Assembly: GCF_000620705.1 (NCBI RefSeq)
Contig: NZ_KK211167.1
Span: forward strand, 1 to 64,000
Length of the DNA stretch: 64,000 nt
Source of the DNA: Nocardioides sp. URHA0020
GTDB lineage: Bacteria > Actinomycetota > Actinomycetes > Propionibacteriales > Nocardioidaceae
Reading direction: 5' to 3'
In this document: positions 1-8,502 of the stretch, one piece after another
Position numbering within the stretch: position 1 is the first letter of the stretch
How the letters are laid out: each line of letters begins with the position of its first letter
The notes under the pieces: generated by a model
Seen by the model: the letters and a program-made list of their open reading frames with translations, nothing else
What the model was told of the DNA's origin: nothing
Databases searched by the model: none
Made by a program: the position numbers and the translations under genes

Positions 1-1
1 C

Positions 2-796
2 GCGGAAGAGCACGACGCGAAGCGCCTCACCATCCTCGGGCGCAGACTCCTCGAGGTCATCGCACCCGACCTCGCCGACCAGCACGAGTCCGACCTCCTC
101 GAGAGAGAAGAAGTCAAAGCCGCACAAGCGTGCCGGCTCACGATGAGCGATGACGGGCACGGCAAGGTCCACGGACGGTTCACGTTGCCCGCCCTGCAGG
201 CAGCCGAGCTGAAGAAGATGCTCCTCGCGCTCGCCGCACCCAAGCACCTCGCCGCCACCCACGGCCCCGGCGTCGAACGCAGACCCGGACCCGAGCGGAT
301 GGGCCGAGCGTTCTGCGAGCTCATCGACCACATCAGCGCGAAAGACCTCCCGCAGGTCGGAGGGCGGGACGCGACGATCGTGGTCACCATCAGCCTCGAC
401 ACCCTCCTCGGCCGGCTCGAGAAGGCCGGGGTCCTCGACACCGGCGAGCGGATCAGCCCAGCCGCAGCCCGCCGGCTGGCGTGCACCGCGAAGATCATCC
501 CCGTCGTCCTCGGCGCGGACTCCGAGGTCCTCGACGTCGGCCGAGCCAGACGGTTCTTCACCAAGGCGCAGCTCACCGCTATCAGTCTGCGCGACGGCGG
601 CTGTGTGGCCGAGGGCTGCGACTGGCCGCCCTGGATGTGCCACGCCCACCACTGGACCAGATGGACCGACGGCGGCCCTTCCGACCTCCACAACGCCGGC
701 CTCCTCTGCCCCCACCACCACGCCCGAGCCCACGACCCGACGTACGAGATGACCCGACATCCCCACGGCAGAGTCGCCTTCCACCGGCGGACCTAG
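2..796 (+). CDS. DUF222/13E12-type HNH endonuclease domain protein, 5' end missing
   Basis: The reading frame is open from the first bases of the window, so the true start lies upstream and only about 264 C-terminal residues are seen. The C-terminus holds an HNH nuclease signature: paired cysteines around CVAEGC and WMCHAHH, then the HHxxxWxDGG region and a final CPHHHxxxHD. The helical region before it matches the DUF222 (13E12 repeat) part of these proteins. The family is abundant and often multicopy in actinobacteria; its role is not established, though nuclease activity is likely from the motif. No partner gene is obvious. Confidence 0.85.
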   Translation, partial: AEEHDAKRLTILGRRLLEVIAPDLADQHESDLLEREEVKAAQACRLTMSDDGHGKVHGRFTLPALQAAELKKMLLALAAPKHLAATHGPGVERRPGPERMGRAFCELIDHISAKDLPQVGGRDATIVVTISLDTLLGRLEKAGVLDTGERISPAAARRLACTAKIIPVVLGADSEVLDVGRARRFFTKAQLTAISLRDGGCVAEGCDWPPWMCHAHHWTRWTDGGPSDLHNAGLLCPHHHARAHDPTYEMTRHPHGRVAFHRRT

Positions 797-805
797 AGTC
801 TGCTC

Positions 806-1531
806 GTGCCGTTCACCCTGAGCCATCCCGCCGCGGTGCTGCCGCTGCGCCGACTCGGCTTGCCCATGACCGCTCTGGCGATCGGCTCGATGGTTCCCGA
901 CGTGCCGCTCTTCCTGGGGTGGAGCCGGGGCTACCAGGTGACGCACGGCCTGGTGGGCGTCGTCACGGTGGACCCCCTGCTGGCGGTGTTGGTGATCGCG
1001 TTCTGGTTCGGCTTGGTCCGCGACGTGCTGGTCGAGCTGTCGCCCGACGTCGTTCGCTCCCGACTGGCGCCGCACGTGCGATGGACGACGCGGCTGTGGC
1101 TGCTGGCGCCGGTCGCGGCCGCCCTCGGCGCGCTGACGCACGTCGTCTGGGACACCTTCACGCACCCGGGCCGCTGGGGAGCCGACCAGATCGGCTGGCT
1201 GCACACCGAGCACGCCGGTCTGGGGGGCGCGAAGTGGGCGCAGTACGCCTCCGGCATCGTCGGGCTGGCGATCGTGACCTGGTCGGTGGTCGCCCACCTG
1301 CGGGCGTCGGTGCCGATCAGCTCTCCCGCGCCGAGGTCGCGCTGGGCGTCGTTGGTTGTGGCGACGATCGTCGCGAGCGGCGCCGTCGCCGGACTGGTGA
1401 CCGCGCTCGCGCACGCGCCCGGCCTCCACGCGATGGCGTTCAACGCCGCCGTGAACGGCATCATCGCGGTCGTCGTGAGCACCACCGCGGTGTGCGTCGT
1501 CTGGCGCGCCGTGCGGCCTAGCCCCGGGTGA
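806..1531 (+). CDS. DUF4184-family integral membrane protein
   Basis: A 241-residue protein beginning at GTG, nine bases after the HNH gene stop. The N-terminus (MPFTLSHPAAVLPLRR, then a GSMVPDVPLFLGW segment) is typical of DUF4184 proteins. Several hydrophobic helices follow, with a conserved-looking HVVWDTFTHPGRWG stretch near residue 110. The SHP, PD and DxFTH motifs recall membrane-bound metal hydrolases, but no activity is established. Its 3' end overlaps the convergent pcaJ stop by 14 bp. Confidence 0.75.
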   Translation: MPFTLSHPAAVLPLRRLGLPMTALAIGSMVPDVPLFLGWSRGYQVTHGLVGVVTVDPLLAVLVIAFWFGLVRDVLVELSPDVVRSRLAPHVRWTTRLWLLAPVAAALGALTHVVWDTFTHPGRWGADQIGWLHTEHAGLGGAKWAQYASGIVGLAIVTWSVVAHLRASVPISSPAPRSRWASLVVATIVASGAVAGLVTALAHAPGLHAMAFNAAVNGIIAVVVSTTAVCVVWRAVRPSPG

Positions 1532-2162
1532 GCCGCACGTCCAGCCGGCTGGCGAGCTCGTCGTACGACGTCCCGAACGTCTCGACGACCACGACGTCCG
1601 CGTGGTCCGGGCGGCCACCGACCTCGAAGACGGCGACGTCGGTGTAGACCCGGGAGACGCACCCCACGCCGGTGAGCGGGTAGGTGCACTCCGGCACGAG
1701 CTTGGGCGTGCCGTCCTTGGCGAAGAGGGTCATCAGCACGTAGACGCTCTTCGCGCCGATGGCGAGGTCCATCGCGCCGCCGACGGCCGGGATCGCGTCG
1801 GGGGCACCGGTGTGCCAGTTCGCCAGGTCACCGCCCGCGGAGACCTGGAAGGCACCCAGGACGCACACGTCCAGGTGACCGCCGCGCATCATCGCGAACG
1901 AGTCGGCCTGGTGGAAGTACGCCGCTCCCGGCGGCTCGATCACGGGGATCTTGCCGGCGTTGACCAGGTCGGGGTCGATCTCGTCACCGCGCGCCGCGCG
2001 GCCCATGTTGAGCATCCCGTTCTCGGTGTGCAGCACCACCCCGGCATCGGCGTCCAGGTGGTCGGCCACCAGCGTGGGCTGGCCGATCCCGAGGTTGACG
2101 TAGGCGCCGTAGGGGATGTCGCGGGCGACGCGGGCCGCCATCTCGTCCTTGGTCAGACTCAC
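1518..2162 (-). CDS. pcaJ: 3-oxoadipate CoA-transferase subunit B
   Basis: A 214-residue beta subunit of a two-subunit family I CoA-transferase. Paired with PcaI it moves CoA from succinyl-CoA to 3-oxoadipate. The sequence shows the family pattern: an N-terminal GAYVNLGIGQPT segment, the catalytic-glutamate region VVLHTENGMLNMG near residue 47, and a GGAMDLAIGAKSVYVLMTLFAKDG segment. It is the last gene of the leftward pca operon and its ATG overlaps the pcaI stop (ATGA). A ketone-body CoA-transferase (scoB) would look similar; the thiolase and pca neighbours decide for PcaJ. Confidence 0.92.
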   Translation of the reverse strand: MSLTKDEMAARVARDIPYGAYVNLGIGQPTLVADHLDADAGVVLHTENGMLNMGRAARGDEIDPDLVNAGKIPVIEPPGAAYFHQADSFAMMRGGHLDVCVLGAFQVSAGGDLANWHTGAPDAIPAVGGAMDLAIGAKSVYVLMTLFAKDGTPKLVPECTYPLTGVGCVSRVYTDVAVFEVGGRPDHADVVVVETFGTSYDELASRLDVRLTRG

Positions 2163-2830
2163 ACCTGCACCACCCTGTCGACGTAGATCGACGGCGTCAC
2201 GACCGCCTCGGGGTCGAGCTCGCCGGTCTCCACGATCGAGGTGACCTGCACGACCGTCGTCCTCGCCGCGGTCGCCATCACCGGACCGAAGTTGCGCGCG
2301 GTCTTGCGGTAGACCAGGTTGCCCATCCGGTCGGCGCGGTAGGCGCCGACCAGGGCGACGTCACCGCGGATCGGGTACTCCAGGACGTAGGTCCGCCCGT
2401 CGATCTCACGGGTCTCCTTGGGCCCCTCGGGGCCCTGGGCCAGCGGGGTGCCGACACCGGTCGGGCAGAAGAAGGCGCCGATCCCGGCCCCCGCGGCGCG
2501 CATCCGCTCAGCGAGGTTGCCCTGCGGCACCACCTCGAGCTCGATCGCGCCGGAGCGGTAGAGAGCGTCGAACACGTACGAGTCCGCCTGGCGCGGGAAG
2601 GAGCAGATCACCTTGCGCACCCGGCCCTGGGCCAGCAGGGCCGCGAGGCCGGTGTCGCCGTTGCCCGCGTTGTTGGAGACGATCGTCAGGTCCGTGGCGC
2701 CCTGCTCGATCAGCGCGTCGATCAGCTGCACCGGCATCCCGGCCAGCCCGAACCCGCCGACCAGCACCGTCGACCCGTCCGCGACCCCGGCGACCGCCTC
2801 GGCCGCGGTGTCGCAGAAGACAGCCGTCAT
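2159..2830 (-). CDS. pcaI: 3-oxoadipate CoA-transferase subunit A
   Basis: A 223-residue alpha subunit of the 3-oxoadipate:succinyl-CoA CoA-transferase. It shows GSTVLVGGFGLAGMPVQLIDAL near the N-terminus, the SNNAGNGDTGLAALL segment and RKVICSFPRQADSYVFD, all characteristic of family I alpha subunits. The frame stays open far upstream, but the start at 2830 gives an ATGA overlap with the pcaF stop and the usual family length. It is translationally coupled to pcaF upstream and pcaJ downstream. Confidence 0.92.
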   Translation of the reverse strand: MTAVFCDTAAEAVAGVADGSTVLVGGFGLAGMPVQLIDALIEQGATDLTIVSNNAGNGDTGLAALLAQGRVRKVICSFPRQADSYVFDALYRSGAIELEVVPQGNLAERMRAAGAGIGAFFCPTGVGTPLAQGPEGPKETREIDGRTYVLEYPIRGDVALVGAYRADRMGNLVYRKTARNFGPVMATAARTTVVQVTSIVETGELDPEAVVTPSIYVDRVVQV

Positions 2831-4008
2831 GACACGTTCTCCAGCACGAGGGCCAGTGCCTGCCCCACCCCGATGCAGATCGCGGCGACGCCGTAGCGTC
2901 CGCCGGACTCGACCAGGCGCGCGGCGAGCGTGGCGATGACCCGGCCGCCGGACGCGCCGAGCGGGTGGCCGATCGCGATCGCACCGCCCTTGGCGTTCAC
3001 GATCTCCGGATCGACCTTCCATGCGTCCACGCACGCCAGCGACTGCACCGCGAACGCCTCGTTGAGCTCCACCGCCGAGACGTCCGCCCACGTGATCCCG
3101 GCCCGGGCCAGCGCCCGCTCAGCCGCCTCGACCGGCGCGTAGCCGAACATCGGCGGCTCCACGGCCGAGACCCCGCGCCCGGCGATCCGAGCGATCGGCG
3201 CCCGACCGATCGCCGCGGCGGCACCCTCCGACCCGAGCAGCACGGCAGACGCCCCGTCGTTCAGCGGCGAGGCGTTGCCCGCGGTGATGGACCCGTCGGG
3301 GCGGAACGACGGCTTCAGACCGGCCAGCCTCTCCACGGTCGACCCCGGCCGGATGCTCTCGTCGCGGGTCAGCTCGACGCCGTCGACCGGCACGACCAGG
3401 TCGTCGTAGAACCCGGCACGCCACGCCGCGTCGGCCCGCTCGTGCGAGCGCGCCGCGAACTCGTCCTGGCGCTCCCGCGAGATCGAGAACCTCTCCCCCA
3501 GCAGCTCGTTGGCCTCGCCCAGCGACACCGTCCACTCCACCGGCATCCGGTCGTTGACCAACCGCCAGCCCAACGTCGTGGAGACCGCCGTGACGTTGCC
3601 GGCGGGGAAGGCACGTGACGGCTTCGGCAGCACCCACGGCGCCCGCGTCATCGACTCCACCCCACCGGTCAGCACCACCTCCGCATCACCCGACTCGATG
3701 GTCCGCGAGCCGATGATCGCGGCATCCAACGACGAGCCGCAGAGCCGGTTGACGGTCGTGGCCGGCACCGAGACCGGCAACCCGGCCAGCAGCACCCCCA
3801 TCCGGCCCACGTTGCGGTTGTCCTCGCCGGCCTGGTTCGCACACCCCCAGACCACGTCGCCGATCACGGCCGGGTCGAGGCCCGGCGCCTGCGCCAGCAC
3901 CCCGCTGATCGCCGTCGCGGCCAGGTCGTCCGGCCGCACCTCGGCCAGGGCGCCGCCGAAGCGACCGAACGGCGTACGCACGGCGGCGTACACGAATGCG
4001 GAGCTCAT
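2827..4008 (-). CDS. pcaF: 3-oxoadipyl-CoA thiolase
   Basis: A 393-residue thiolase that cleaves 3-oxoadipyl-CoA with CoA into succinyl-CoA and acetyl-CoA, the last step of the pathway. The nucleophilic cysteine is Cys90 in VNRLCGSSLDA; the C-terminal half has NEAFAVQ, GHPLGASGGR and the second active-site cysteine in AICIGVGQ. Length is normal for the family. It overlaps pcaL upstream and pcaI downstream by 4 bp each. A general acetyl-CoA acyltransferase cannot be excluded from sequence alone, but operon position makes PcaF much the better call. Confidence 0.92.
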   Translation of the reverse strand: MSSAFVYAAVRTPFGRFGGALAEVRPDDLAATAISGVLAQAPGLDPAVIGDVVWGCANQAGEDNRNVGRMGVLLAGLPVSVPATTVNRLCGSSLDAAIIGSRTIESGDAEVVLTGGVESMTRAPWVLPKPSRAFPAGNVTAVSTTLGWRLVNDRMPVEWTVSLGEANELLGERFSISRERQDEFAARSHERADAAWRAGFYDDLVVPVDGVELTRDESIRPGSTVERLAGLKPSFRPDGSITAGNASPLNDGASAVLLGSEGAAAAIGRAPIARIAGRGVSAVEPPMFGYAPVEAAERALARAGITWADVSAVELNEAFAVQSLACVDAWKVDPEIVNAKGGAIAIGHPLGASGGRVIATLAARLVESGGRYGVAAICIGVGQALALVLENVS

Positions 4009-5186
4009 AGGAGTCCTTCCTCGACGAGCACTCCGGACGCGATCCGGAAGGCGGTGTTGGCGTCCGGGACGCCGCAGTAGACGGCGGACTGGAGGATGAC
4101 CTCCTTGATCTCGTCCACCTCCAGCCCGTTGCGGAGCGCGGCACGCACGTGCATCGCCAGCTCCTCGTGGTGGCCCCGCGCGATCAGCGCGGTGAGCGTG
4201 ATCATCGAGCGCGAGCGACGGTCCAGGCCGGGGCGGGTCCAGATCTCACCCCAGGCGTACGCGGTGATCAGCTCCTGGAAGTCGCGCGTGAAGTCGGTGG
4301 TGCCGGCGATCGCCCGGTCGACGTGCGCGTCGCCGAGCACCTCGCGGCGCACGAGCATCCCGGCGGAGTCGTCGCCCCGGGGCCTCTCGCCCAGGAGGTG
4401 CTCCCGCAGCAGCCCGACCACCGCCGACGGCGCCTCGGCCGGCGCCAGGTGGGCGACGCCGGGGAGCTCGACGTACCGGCCGTCCGCGACGCCGTCGACG
4501 ATCTCGCGCAGCCGCTCGGGCGGCGTGGCGACGTCGGCGCTGCCGGCGATCGCGAGCACCGGCGCCGCGATCTCGCCCAGCCGCCCGCGGACGTCGTACG
4601 ACGCGAGCGCCGCGCAGACCTGGGCGTAGCCCTCGTCGACCGCGTCCGACAGCGCGTGCAGCAGGGCCGCACCACGCTCCGGCTCGCGCTCGAGGAAGCC
4701 GGGCCCGAACCAGCGCTCGGCCGAGGCACCGACCAGCACCGGCGTGCCGGAGGCCCGGACCTGGCCGATCCGCTCGGCCCACGACTCCGGCGAGCCGATC
4801 TGCGCGCCGGTGCAGAGGAGCACGGCGGCGTCGACCCGGGCGGGCGAGTCCAGCAGGAGCTGCAGCCCGACGGCGCCGCCGACGGAGTCGCCGGCGTAGC
4901 AGAAGGACCCGCCGAGGTCGCCGCGCTGCTCGAGGATGTCGTCGACGACGCGGAGCACGCCGGCCGCCAGCTCGGCCATCGTGAAGGGCTCCTCCGGGAC
5001 CGACCGGTTGTGCCCGTGCCCCGGCAGGTCCCACGCGAGCACGTCGAAGGCGTCGGTCAGGCCCTCCGCGCAGGCGGTCCACAGGGTGGCCGCGGACGTG
5101 CCGAGGGAGGGTCCGAGGACGAGCAGCGGGAGCTCGGCGCGGTGGCGCGCTCCGGTCATCCGGACGGCGGTGATGCTCGGGATCAC
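4005..5186 (-). CDS. pcaL: 3-oxoadipate enol-lactonase / 4-carboxymuconolactone decarboxylase fusion
   Basis: A 393-residue two-domain enzyme covering two consecutive steps. Residues 1 to about 255 are an alpha/beta hydrolase (PcaD type) with DLPGHG, nucleophile Ser101 in AGDSVGG and the late histidine in ELPGVAHLAP. Residues from about 270 form a carboxymuconolactone decarboxylase domain (PcaC type) with the RRSRSMITLTALIA and HHEELAMHVRAALRNG segments. The fused gene, called pcaL, is typical of actinobacteria. It overlaps both pcaB and pcaF by 4 bp. Confidence 0.93.
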   Translation of the reverse strand: MIPSITAVRMTGARHRAELPLLVLGPSLGTSAATLWTACAEGLTDAFDVLAWDLPGHGHNRSVPEEPFTMAELAAGVLRVVDDILEQRGDLGGSFCYAGDSVGGAVGLQLLLDSPARVDAAVLLCTGAQIGSPESWAERIGQVRASGTPVLVGASAERWFGPGFLEREPERGAALLHALSDAVDEGYAQVCAALASYDVRGRLGEIAAPVLAIAGSADVATPPERLREIVDGVADGRYVELPGVAHLAPAEAPSAVVGLLREHLLGERPRGDDSAGMLVRREVLGDAHVDRAIAGTTDFTRDFQELITAYAWGEIWTRPGLDRRSRSMITLTALIARGHHEELAMHVRAALRNGLEVDEIKEVILQSAVYCGVPDANTAFRIASGVLVEEGLL

Positions 5187-6277
5187 GGGGTCTCCTCCAG
5201 GGTCTGCCGGGCGCGGGCCACGACCGCGTCGACGTGGGCGGCCGCGTCGCCGAGGTAGGCCGTCGCGGGCTCGTGGCCGGCGGCCGCCGCCATCGCGCGC
5301 TGCTCGCTGAGGACGGTGTCACCGGCCGCGGCCAGCGTGGCCGCCATCCGGTCGGTGTCCACGACCAGGTCGGCGACCAGGTCGTGGGTCTGCGAGGCCG
5401 CGACCAGCGTGCGCCGCACCAGGTCGCGCAGCGTCGCCCACTCGGCGTGCCAGCCGCCGTCGGCCCGGTCGTCGACCTGCTGCGCAGCGGCCAGGTGCAG
5501 GGTCGCGGCGAGCTGAGGGGTGGTCAGCGCCGCGCGCCGGACCAGGACCGACAGGGTCGGGTTCGCCTTGCCGGGCATCGTCGACGACCCGCCGCCGGTG
5601 CCCTCGGCCAGCTCGCCGATCTCGGGCCGCGACATCACGACGACGTCGTTGGCGATCCGCGCGCAGGCGTCGGTGACACCCGCCAGCGCGTCGCCGATCC
5701 GGGTGACCGGCGCCCGCGTCGTGTGCCAGCGAGGTACGCCGAGCGGCACCTCACGACCGAGCTCGACGAGTGCGGCCCGGGTGCCGGCGGCTCCGCCCAG
5801 CTGCTGCGGGAAGGCCAGCCGGGCCAGGTCGTCGTCGGCGTCGAGGACCGCCGTGAGCCAGGCTGAGACCCGGAAGCCGAACGTCGTCGGCACGGCGTGC
5901 TGGGTCAGCGTCCGGGCCACCATCGCGGTGTCGCGGTGGAGCTCGGCCAGCTCGGCGAGCCGCCCGGCGACCGCGTGCACGTCGCGCCGCAGCGTCACCG
6001 CCGCGGCCGCGGCCATCCGCATGAGTGCGGAGTCCACGACGTCCTGGCTGGTCAGGCCGCGGTGCACGTCCGGCTCCTGCTCGCGCAGCAGCCGCACCAG
6101 CGGGATCACCGGGTTGCCACCGGACTCGGCGGCGAGCGCCAGCTGGTCGGGGTCGACCGGCGTCGAGATCTCGCGACCGAGCCAGTCCTCCTCCACGGCG
6201 AGCAGGGCGCCCACGAAGTCCGGTGTGGAGAAGTGCGAGCCGGCGCGCTCGTCCCCCGGCCAGAACAGGTCCGTCAT
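5183..6277 (-). CDS. pcaB: 3-carboxy-cis,cis-muconate cycloisomerase
   Basis: A 364-residue member of the fumarase/aspartase superfamily, converting 3-carboxymuconate to 4-carboxymuconolactone. The superfamily signature is present as GGGSSTMPGKANPTLSVLV, and TSQDVVDSALMRM plus TLTQHAVPTTFGFRVS supply the other active-site regions. The ATG at 6277 (MTDLFWPGDERAG) is chosen because it follows the pcaG stop by 4 bp; longer in-frame starts would lie inside pcaG. It is somewhat shorter than most PcaB proteins (about 350-450). Confidence 0.92.
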   Translation of the reverse strand: MTDLFWPGDERAGSHFSTPDFVGALLAVEEDWLGREISTPVDPDQLALAAESGGNPVIPLVRLLREQEPDVHRGLTSQDVVDSALMRMAAAAAVTLRRDVHAVAGRLAELAELHRDTAMVARTLTQHAVPTTFGFRVSAWLTAVLDADDDLARLAFPQQLGGAAGTRAALVELGREVPLGVPRWHTTRAPVTRIGDALAGVTDACARIANDVVVMSRPEIGELAEGTGGGSSTMPGKANPTLSVLVRRAALTTPQLAATLHLAAAQQVDDRADGGWHAEWATLRDLVRRTLVAASQTHDLVADLVVDTDRMAATLAAAGDTVLSEQRAMAAAAGHEPATAYLGDAAAHVDAVVARARQTLEETP

Positions 6278-6281
6278 GGGG

Positions 6282-6785
6282 TCAGTCTTGCGCGTAGGCG
6301 AGGAAGACGGTCTCGTCCTCGCCCTGCAGCCGGATGTCGAACACGAAGCCCCGGTCGTCGGCGCGCGCGGTGGCGCCCGGCCAGTGCTCGGGCGCGGCAC
6401 CCGGCAGGTAGGCCCGGGTCAGGAGCCGGTCGAGCAGGCCGCGGGCGAACACCGTGATGGCGAAGTACGGCGTCGCGCCGCCCGGACGCAGCGTCGTGAA
6501 CTGGAAGTGCCCGGTGCGGTCGGTCGCCGCCCGGCCCCAGCCGGTGAACGTGTAGCCGTCGCGGTGCAGCGAGCCCGCGGCGCGCGGGACCGCGCCGTCC
6601 GGCCCGGTCTGCCACACCTCGATCAGCGCGTCGGGCACCGGGTCACCCGCCCCGTCGTACACACGGCCGTGCAGCCGGATGGCGTCCGGACGCGTGGGCG
6701 GCACCAGGTGGCTGTCGCCGTCGTACGGCAGCGCGTAGCCGAAGAACGGCCCGACGGTCTGGCCGGGGGTGGGTGCGAGCGTCAC
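6282..6785 (-). CDS. pcaG: protocatechuate 3,4-dioxygenase alpha subunit
   Basis: A 167-residue alpha subunit of the intradiol ring-cleavage dioxygenase that opens protocatechuate to 3-carboxy-cis,cis-muconate. The N-terminus TPGQTVGPFFGYALPY and the internal ALIEVWQTGPDGAV and FQFTTLRPGGATPYFAITVFARGLLDRLLTRAYLPG are typical. The iron ligands lie in the beta subunit, so their absence here is expected. GTG at 6785 overlaps the pcaH stop (GTGA), fixing the start and coupling the two subunits. Confidence 0.93.
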   Translation of the reverse strand: MTLAPTPGQTVGPFFGYALPYDGDSHLVPPTRPDAIRLHGRVYDGAGDPVPDALIEVWQTGPDGAVPRAAGSLHRDGYTFTGWGRAATDRTGHFQFTTLRPGGATPYFAITVFARGLLDRLLTRAYLPGAAPEHWPGATARADDRGFVFDIRLQGEDETVFLAYAQD

Positions 6786-7591
6786 TGGTCGTCCTCGGTG
6801 TCGGCGTCGGTCGGCGTGCGGTGCGAGCCGGTGAGCACGATGTCCCACCGGTAGCCGGTGGCCCACTCGTGCGTCGTGACGTCGTGGTCGTACGTCGCGA
6901 CCAGCCGGGCGCGCGCCGCCGGGTCCACGATCGACTGGTAGATCGGGTCGAGCGCGAACAGCGGGTCGCCCGGGAAGTACATCTGGGTGATCAGCCGCTG
7001 GGTGAACTCCGTGCCGAAGAGCGAGAAGTGGATGTGCGCCGGGCGCCACGCGTTGTGGTGGTTGCGCCACGGGTAGGGCCCGGGCCTGATCGTGGTGAAG
7101 CGGTAGGTGCCGTCGCCGTCGGTGAGGCAGCGACCCGTGCCGGTGAAGTTCGGGTCGATCGCGGCCGGGTGCTGGTCGCGCTGGTGGAGGTAGCGGCCGC
7201 CGGCGTTGGCCTGCCACACCTCGACCAGCTGGTGCCGGACCGGACGGCCCGCGCCGTCGGTGACGCGACCCGTCACGACCATCCGCTCGCCGACCGGCTC
7301 GCCGCGGTGCTGGATGGTCAGGTCGGACTCGAGGGGGTCGACGTCACGCTGCCCGAAGACCGGCGCCCACAGCTCGATGCCCTCGGGGTCCACCTGGTGC
7401 GGCGCCTTGGTCGGGTGCCGCAGGATGCTGGAGCGGTACGGCGGGTAGTCGAGCCGGGCGTCGGTCTCGACGACCTGCGCGGCGTCGTACTCCTGCGCGA
7501 TCGCGTCGATCTCGGCGCTGATCTCGGCCTGGGAGGTGGAGGCGGCGTCGGAGGACGCGCTCGACGCGGCGGCGGCGGCAAGCTCGGTCAC
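6782..7591 (-). CDS. pcaH: protocatechuate 3,4-dioxygenase beta subunit
   Basis: A 269-residue catalytic subunit carrying the ferric iron. Core motifs are RMVVTGRVTDGAGRPVRHQLVEVWQANAGGRY (split here only for description), the RPGPYPWRN tyrosine region and the WRPAHIHFSLFG histidine pair that bind iron. The first ~35 residues are an Ala/Ser/Glu-rich extension. The start is the GTG at 7591; it is the first gene of the leftward operon. The 70 bp to the divergent IclR regulator contain the dyad at 7634-7651, so regulation by that protein is very likely. Confidence 0.93.
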   Translation of the reverse strand: MTELAAAAASSASSDAASTSQAEISAEIDAIAQEYDAAQVVETDARLDYPPYRSSILRHPTKAPHQVDPEGIELWAPVFGQRDVDPLESDLTIQHRGEPVGERMVVTGRVTDGAGRPVRHQLVEVWQANAGGRYLHQRDQHPAAIDPNFTGTGRCLTDGDGTYRFTTIRPGPYPWRNHHNAWRPAHIHFSLFGTEFTQRLITQMYFPGDPLFALDPIYQSIVDPAARARLVATYDHDVTTHEWATGYRWDIVLTGSHRTPTDADTEDDQ

Positions 7592-7633
7592 GTCGAGGAC
7601 GGTAGGGGGGACCGGCCGCGCTGACGACGCCCG

Positions 7634-7651
7634 GCTTCCGGCCAGTGGAAC
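7634..7651. promoter_or_regulatory. putative IclR-family operator, pcaH/regulator intergenic
   Basis: Read on the minus strand this is GTTCCAC-N4-CGGAAGC. All 14 fixed positions recur at 8444-8461 upstream of pobA. It is an imperfect dyad (GGAAC/GTTCC-like half sites) 43 bp upstream of pcaH and 11 bp upstream of the regulator gene. Placement between divergent target and regulator supports an operator; binding is inference. Confidence 0.6.
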
Positions 7652-7661
7652 AATCGATCCC

Positions 7662-8405
7662 ATGGCCGGCAACAGCTCCACCCCCGGCGCCACCGTCACG
7701 TCGCGGGCGCTGGCCCTGCTCGGCGCGTTCGACGCGCAGCACCGCAGGCTGTCGCTGACCGACCTGGCGGCGCGCGCAGCGCTGCCGGTGCCGACGGCCC
7801 ACCGCCTCGTCGGCGAGCTCGTGGCCTGGGGGGCGCTGACCCGCACCTCGACGGGCGAGTACGCCGTCGGGCGGCGGCTCTGGGACCTCGGCCTGCTCGC
7901 CCCGGTGCAGACCGGCCTGCGCGAGCTGGCCTCGCCGTACCTCCACGACCTGTACGGCGCCACGCTCGCCACCGTGCACCTCTCGGTGCGTGACGGCGTC
8001 GACGTGCTGTACGTCGACCGCCTCGCCGGGCACGCGTCCGTCCCGGTCGTCAGCAGCATCGGGTCCCGGCTGCCGCTGCACTCGACCGGCGTCGGCAAGG
8101 TGCTGCTCGCGCACGCTCCCGCCGAGGTGCAGCGGGCCGCGCTCGGCAGCCTGACCCGGATCACGCCGTACACGATCACCCAGCCGGGGCTGCTGCGGCG
8201 CCAGCTCGCCCGCGTGCTCCGCGACGGCTACGCCACCACCACCGAGGAGATGAGCCTCGGTGCCTGCTCGATCGCGGTGCCGATCCGGCGGGGAGCCGAC
8301 GTCGTGGCGGCCCTCGGCATCGTCGTGCCGACCCTCAAGGACCGGGCCAAGCTCGTCGGCGCGATGCAGGTCGCCGCCCGCGGCATCGGGCGCTCCCTGG
8401 GTTGA
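7662..8405 (+). CDS. pcaR: IclR-family regulator of the pca/pob genes
   Basis: A 247-residue regulator with an N-terminal winged helix (about residues 10-70: RALALLGAFDAQHRRLSLTDLAARAALPVPTAHRLVGEL) and a C-terminal IclR effector domain with DVLYVDRLAG and LHSTGVGKVLLAHAP. ATG at 7662 is used; in-frame codons upstream lie within the intergenic operator. The gene sits between divergent pcaH and co-oriented pobA. IclR proteins of this branch (PcaR, PcaU, PobR) respond to pathway intermediates. Whether this one activates or represses, and to which effector, cannot be read from sequence. Confidence 0.88.
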   Translation: MAGNSSTPGATVTSRALALLGAFDAQHRRLSLTDLAARAALPVPTAHRLVGELVAWGALTRTSTGEYAVGRRLWDLGLLAPVQTGLRELASPYLHDLYGATLATVHLSVRDGVDVLYVDRLAGHASVPVVSSIGSRLPLHSTGVGKVLLAHAPAEVQRAALGSLTRITPYTITQPGLLRRQLARVLRDGYATTTEEMSLGACSIAVPIRRGADVVAALGIVVPTLKDRAKLVGAMQVAARGIGRSLG

Positions 8406-8444
8406 CGCTGGGTTGACGCGGGGTTGACGCGGGGTTGACGCTGG
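8401..8444 (+). repeat. four 11-bp tandem direct repeats carrying TTGAC
   Basis: Four copies of GTTGACGC(G/T)GG lie head to tail at 8401, 8412, 8423 and 8434. The first overlaps the TGA stop of the IclR gene and the last abuts the motif at 8444-8461 upstream of pobA. The period is close to one DNA turn, and each unit contains a -35-like TTGAC. Confidence 0.9.
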
Positions 8445-8461
8445 TTCCACCCAGCGGAAGC
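8444..8461 (+). promoter_or_regulatory. putative IclR-family operator upstream of pobA
   Basis: GTTCCAC-N4-CGGAAGC, identical at every fixed position to the motif in the pcaH intergenic region. It starts right after the 11-bp repeats and ends about 41 bp before the pobA start. It is probably bound by the adjacent IclR regulator, which would co-control pobA and the pca operon. Confidence 0.6.
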
Positions 8462-8502
8462 ACGGGGTGAGCCCACCCACCGCCCCCGACCAGACTGCCG
8501 CC

